A program made the translations under genes and the position numbers. The notes under the pieces are model-generated. The model searched no databases and was not told the DNA's origin. It saw only the letters and a program-made list of their open reading frames with translations. Shown piece by piece: positions 62,638 to 64,000 of a stretch of 64,000 nucleotides of DNA; positions within the stretch are counted from its first letter, which is position 1, and each line of letters starts with the position of its first letter. Location of the stretch: assembly GCF_002113025.1 (NCBI RefSeq), contig NZ_NEJH01000014.1:1-64000 (forward strand), read 5' to 3'. Origin of the DNA: Pseudomonas sp. B28(2017). GTDB lineage: Bacteria > Pseudomonadota > Gammaproteobacteria > Pseudomonadales > Pseudomonadaceae.

Positions 62638-64000
62638 TCAGTACACGTCTCGGCGGTAGCGGCCCTGTTCGATCAGGCGCTCCACTTCGGCGGCGCCCAG
62701 CACCTCGTGGAGCACCTGGTCCACGCCCGAAGCCATGCCTTGAAGGCTGCCGCAGATGTAGATCACCGCACCCTCCGCCAGCCATTTTTTGAGCTCGGCT
62801 GCCGATTCACGCAGGCGGTCCTGTACGTAGATCTTTTCGGCCTGGTCGCGGGAAAACGCCAGGTCGAGGCGCTCCAGATCACCATTGATCAGCCACTCCT
62901 CCAGCTCCTTTCGGCACAGGTAGTCGTGCTCGCGATTGCGCTCGCCAAACAGCAGCCAGTGACGTTGCTGACCCTCGGCAATCCGTGCCTTGAGCAGGCT
63001 GCGCAAACCGGCCAGCCCCGTGCCATTACCCAACAGAATCATCGGCAGCGGTTGGGCCGGCAGATGGAAACCACTGTTGCGTCGCACGCGCAGGCTGATG
63101 GAGCTGCCCACAGGCGCGTGCTCGGTCAACCAGCCGGAACCGACACCGAGGTTGCCATCGGCATGCACCTCCTGGCGCACGATCAGTTCGAGCATGCCAT
63201 CGGCCGGGATCGAGGCAATGGAGTACTCGCGCATGGCCAGTGGCACCAGGGCCTCTGCAAGCGCCTGCGCGTGCAGACCGACCAGATGGGCACGGTTCTC
63301 CGGCAGTTGGCGGCTGGCCAGGGCCTGTTCGAGGGTTTCCTCCAGACCGTTGAGTTGCACCCTGGTCTCACCGTGAATCCCCAGACCATCGAGGAAGTGC
63401 TCGATGACCCACGGGCAATTGCGCGGCAGCACCTCCACCAGATCACCGGCCAGCCAACTGCTGGTGGTTGGCGCACTGAGGCCCAGCAAGTACACAGGGG
63501 ATCCGCTGCTGTCCGGGTTCAGCAGTTCACGACGGGCCAGGGTCCAGTTGTCGTAGCTGGGTGCTTGCCAGGTGTCGACGGGCGCGTGGCCGGTCAGCAG
63601 GCCCAGTTGCTGTTGCCAGTGGCGCAAGGCGTATGGATCACCGCTGTCGACTTCCACCGGGGCGAACAAAGTCTTGCCGCCATGTTCGCCGAGCCAGGTG
63701 TGCAGGCGCTTGGCGAATCCGCAGAAGTGCTGATACTGCCGGTCGCCGAGGCCGAGGACCGTGTAGTTCAGGCGCTCCAGGCTCGGGGTGCGGCCCAGTA
63801 CCTTGCGTTCGAAGCCCCTGGCGCTGTCCGGCGCTTCGCCGTCACCGAAGGTACTGACGACAAACAGTGCGTTGTTCGAGTCCTGCAAGTCCTGCTCGCT
63901 GATGTCCGCCAGCGGCTGCACCTTCACTGGTAAGCCTGCGGCCTGCAATTGCCCGGCGGTCTGCCAGGCCAGTTGCTCGGCAAATCCGCTCTGGCTGGCG
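62638..64000 (-). CDS. Flavoprotein reductase, CysJ-like (5' end beyond window)
   Basis: Only the C-terminal part, about 454 residues, is in the window; the frame stays open through the right edge. It starts in a flavodoxin domain (SQSGFAEQLAWQ near the edge, then VVSTFGDGEAPDSARGF and LGLGDRQYQHFCGFAK), followed by a ferredoxin-NADP reductase-like part with the FAD motif REYSIAS and NADP motifs LGNGTGLAGLRS and YICGSLQGMASGVD. It moves electrons from NADPH through FAD and FMN to an acceptor. It could be a sulfite reductase flavoprotein or a PepSY-fused ferric or siderophore reductase; the missing N terminus would decide. An internal TTG at 63948 is not the real start. Confidence 0.85.
   Translation of the reverse strand, partial: ASQSGFAEQLAWQTAGQLQAAGLPVKVQPLADISEQDLQDSNNALFVVSTFGDGEAPDSARGFERKVLGRTPSLERLNYTVLGLGDRQYQHFCGFAKRLHTWLGEHGGKTLFAPVEVDSGDPYALRHWQQQLGLLTGHAPVDTWQAPSYDNWTLARRELLNPDSSGSPVYLLGLSAPTTSSWLAGDLVEVLPRNCPWVIEHFLDGLGIHGETRVQLNGLEETLEQALASRQLPENRAHLVGLHAQALAEALVPLAMREYSIASIPADGMLELIVRQEVHADGNLGVGSGWLTEHAPVGSSISLRVRRNSGFHLPAQPLPMILLGNGTGLAGLRSLLKARIAEGQQRHWLLFGERNREHDYLCRKELEEWLINGDLERLDLAFSRDQAEKIYVQDRLRESAAELKKWLAEGAVIYICGSLQGMASGVDQVLHEVLGAAEVERLIEQGRYRRDVY

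Noticed and set aside
63561..63948. TTG at 63948 as the start of the flavoprotein
   Set aside because: The reading frame continues to the window edge with a recognisable FMN-binding SQSGFAE segment, so the gene is truncated by the window.

Overview
The window reads as core chromosome of a fluorescent-group Pseudomonas (P. fluorescens lineage rather than P. aeruginosa). The evidence is the gene order smpB-ratA-ratB-bamE-fur-recN-grpE-dnaK-dnaJ-dapB-carAB-greA-yhbY-rlmE-ftsH-folP-glmM-tpiA-secG-tRNA-rimP-nusA-infB-rbfA-truB-rpsO-pnp and nadC-ampD-ampE-chemoreceptor, which matches what I remember of Pseudomonas chromosomes. It also carries GC-rich codon use, REP palindromes of the TAGGAGCGAGC/GCTCGCTCCTA type, a tmRNA tag ending YALAA and a Pseudomonas-type Cra operator. 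No phage, insertion sequence, CRISPR array or toxin-antitoxin island was found; the ratA/ratB pair is a housekeeping locus despite its name.

Layout. 1-5.7 kb is the least conserved part: a palindromic repeat-like block, a 9-bp tandem repeat, a DUF2252 protein, a YeeE/YedE-type membrane protein, an isochorismatase-like hydrolase, small secreted proteins and the tmRNA gene ssrA. Next to ssrA lies a tandem duplication: two paralogous secreted proteins, the upstream one followed by a decayed 3' end of ssrA. 5.8-14.4 kb is a lactate-utilisation locus (lldP-lutA-lutB-lutC-dld read leftward, lldR divergent, two LldR-type operators between). 14.5-18.3 kb holds smpB, a sodium symporter, ratAB, bamE and fur. 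18.4-30.8 kb holds recN, the heat-shock genes grpE-dnaK-dnaJ with two sigma-32 promoters, dapB, carAB with an attenuator-like leader, and greA. 30.8-37.4 kb carries yhbY, rlmE, ftsH, folP, glmM, tpiA and secG. 37.4-46.8 kb is a translation and RNA-metabolism block: tRNA-Leu, tRNA-fMet, rimP-nusA-infB-rbfA-truB-rpsO-pnp and tRNA-Thr. 46.8-54 kb holds small hypothetical genes, nadC, ampDE, a chemoreceptor, a zinc-ribbon membrane protein and a TatD-like nuclease. 54-60.9 kb is the fructose PTS regulon (cra divergent from fruB-fruK-fruA). 61-64 kb carries a Tat-exported PhoD phosphatase and the C-terminal part of a flavoprotein reductase that leaves the window.

How they work together. tmRNA and SmpB, the two partners of trans-translation, lie about 10 kb apart. 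LldP imports lactate, LutABC and Dld oxidise it to pyruvate, and LldR gates the operon. GrpE, DnaK and DnaJ form the Hsp70 cycle. CarA and CarB make carbamoyl phosphate for arginine and pyrimidines. FruA and FruB import and phosphorylate fructose, FruK makes fructose-1,6-bisphosphate, and Cra represses the operon until fructose-1-phosphate appears.

There is no clear undescribed defence or mobile system here. The most interesting items are the ssrA remnant with its duplicated gene pair, the kinase-like but apparently circularly permuted motif order in the DUF2252 protein, the carA leader ORF with terminator, and a Fur with no cysteine.
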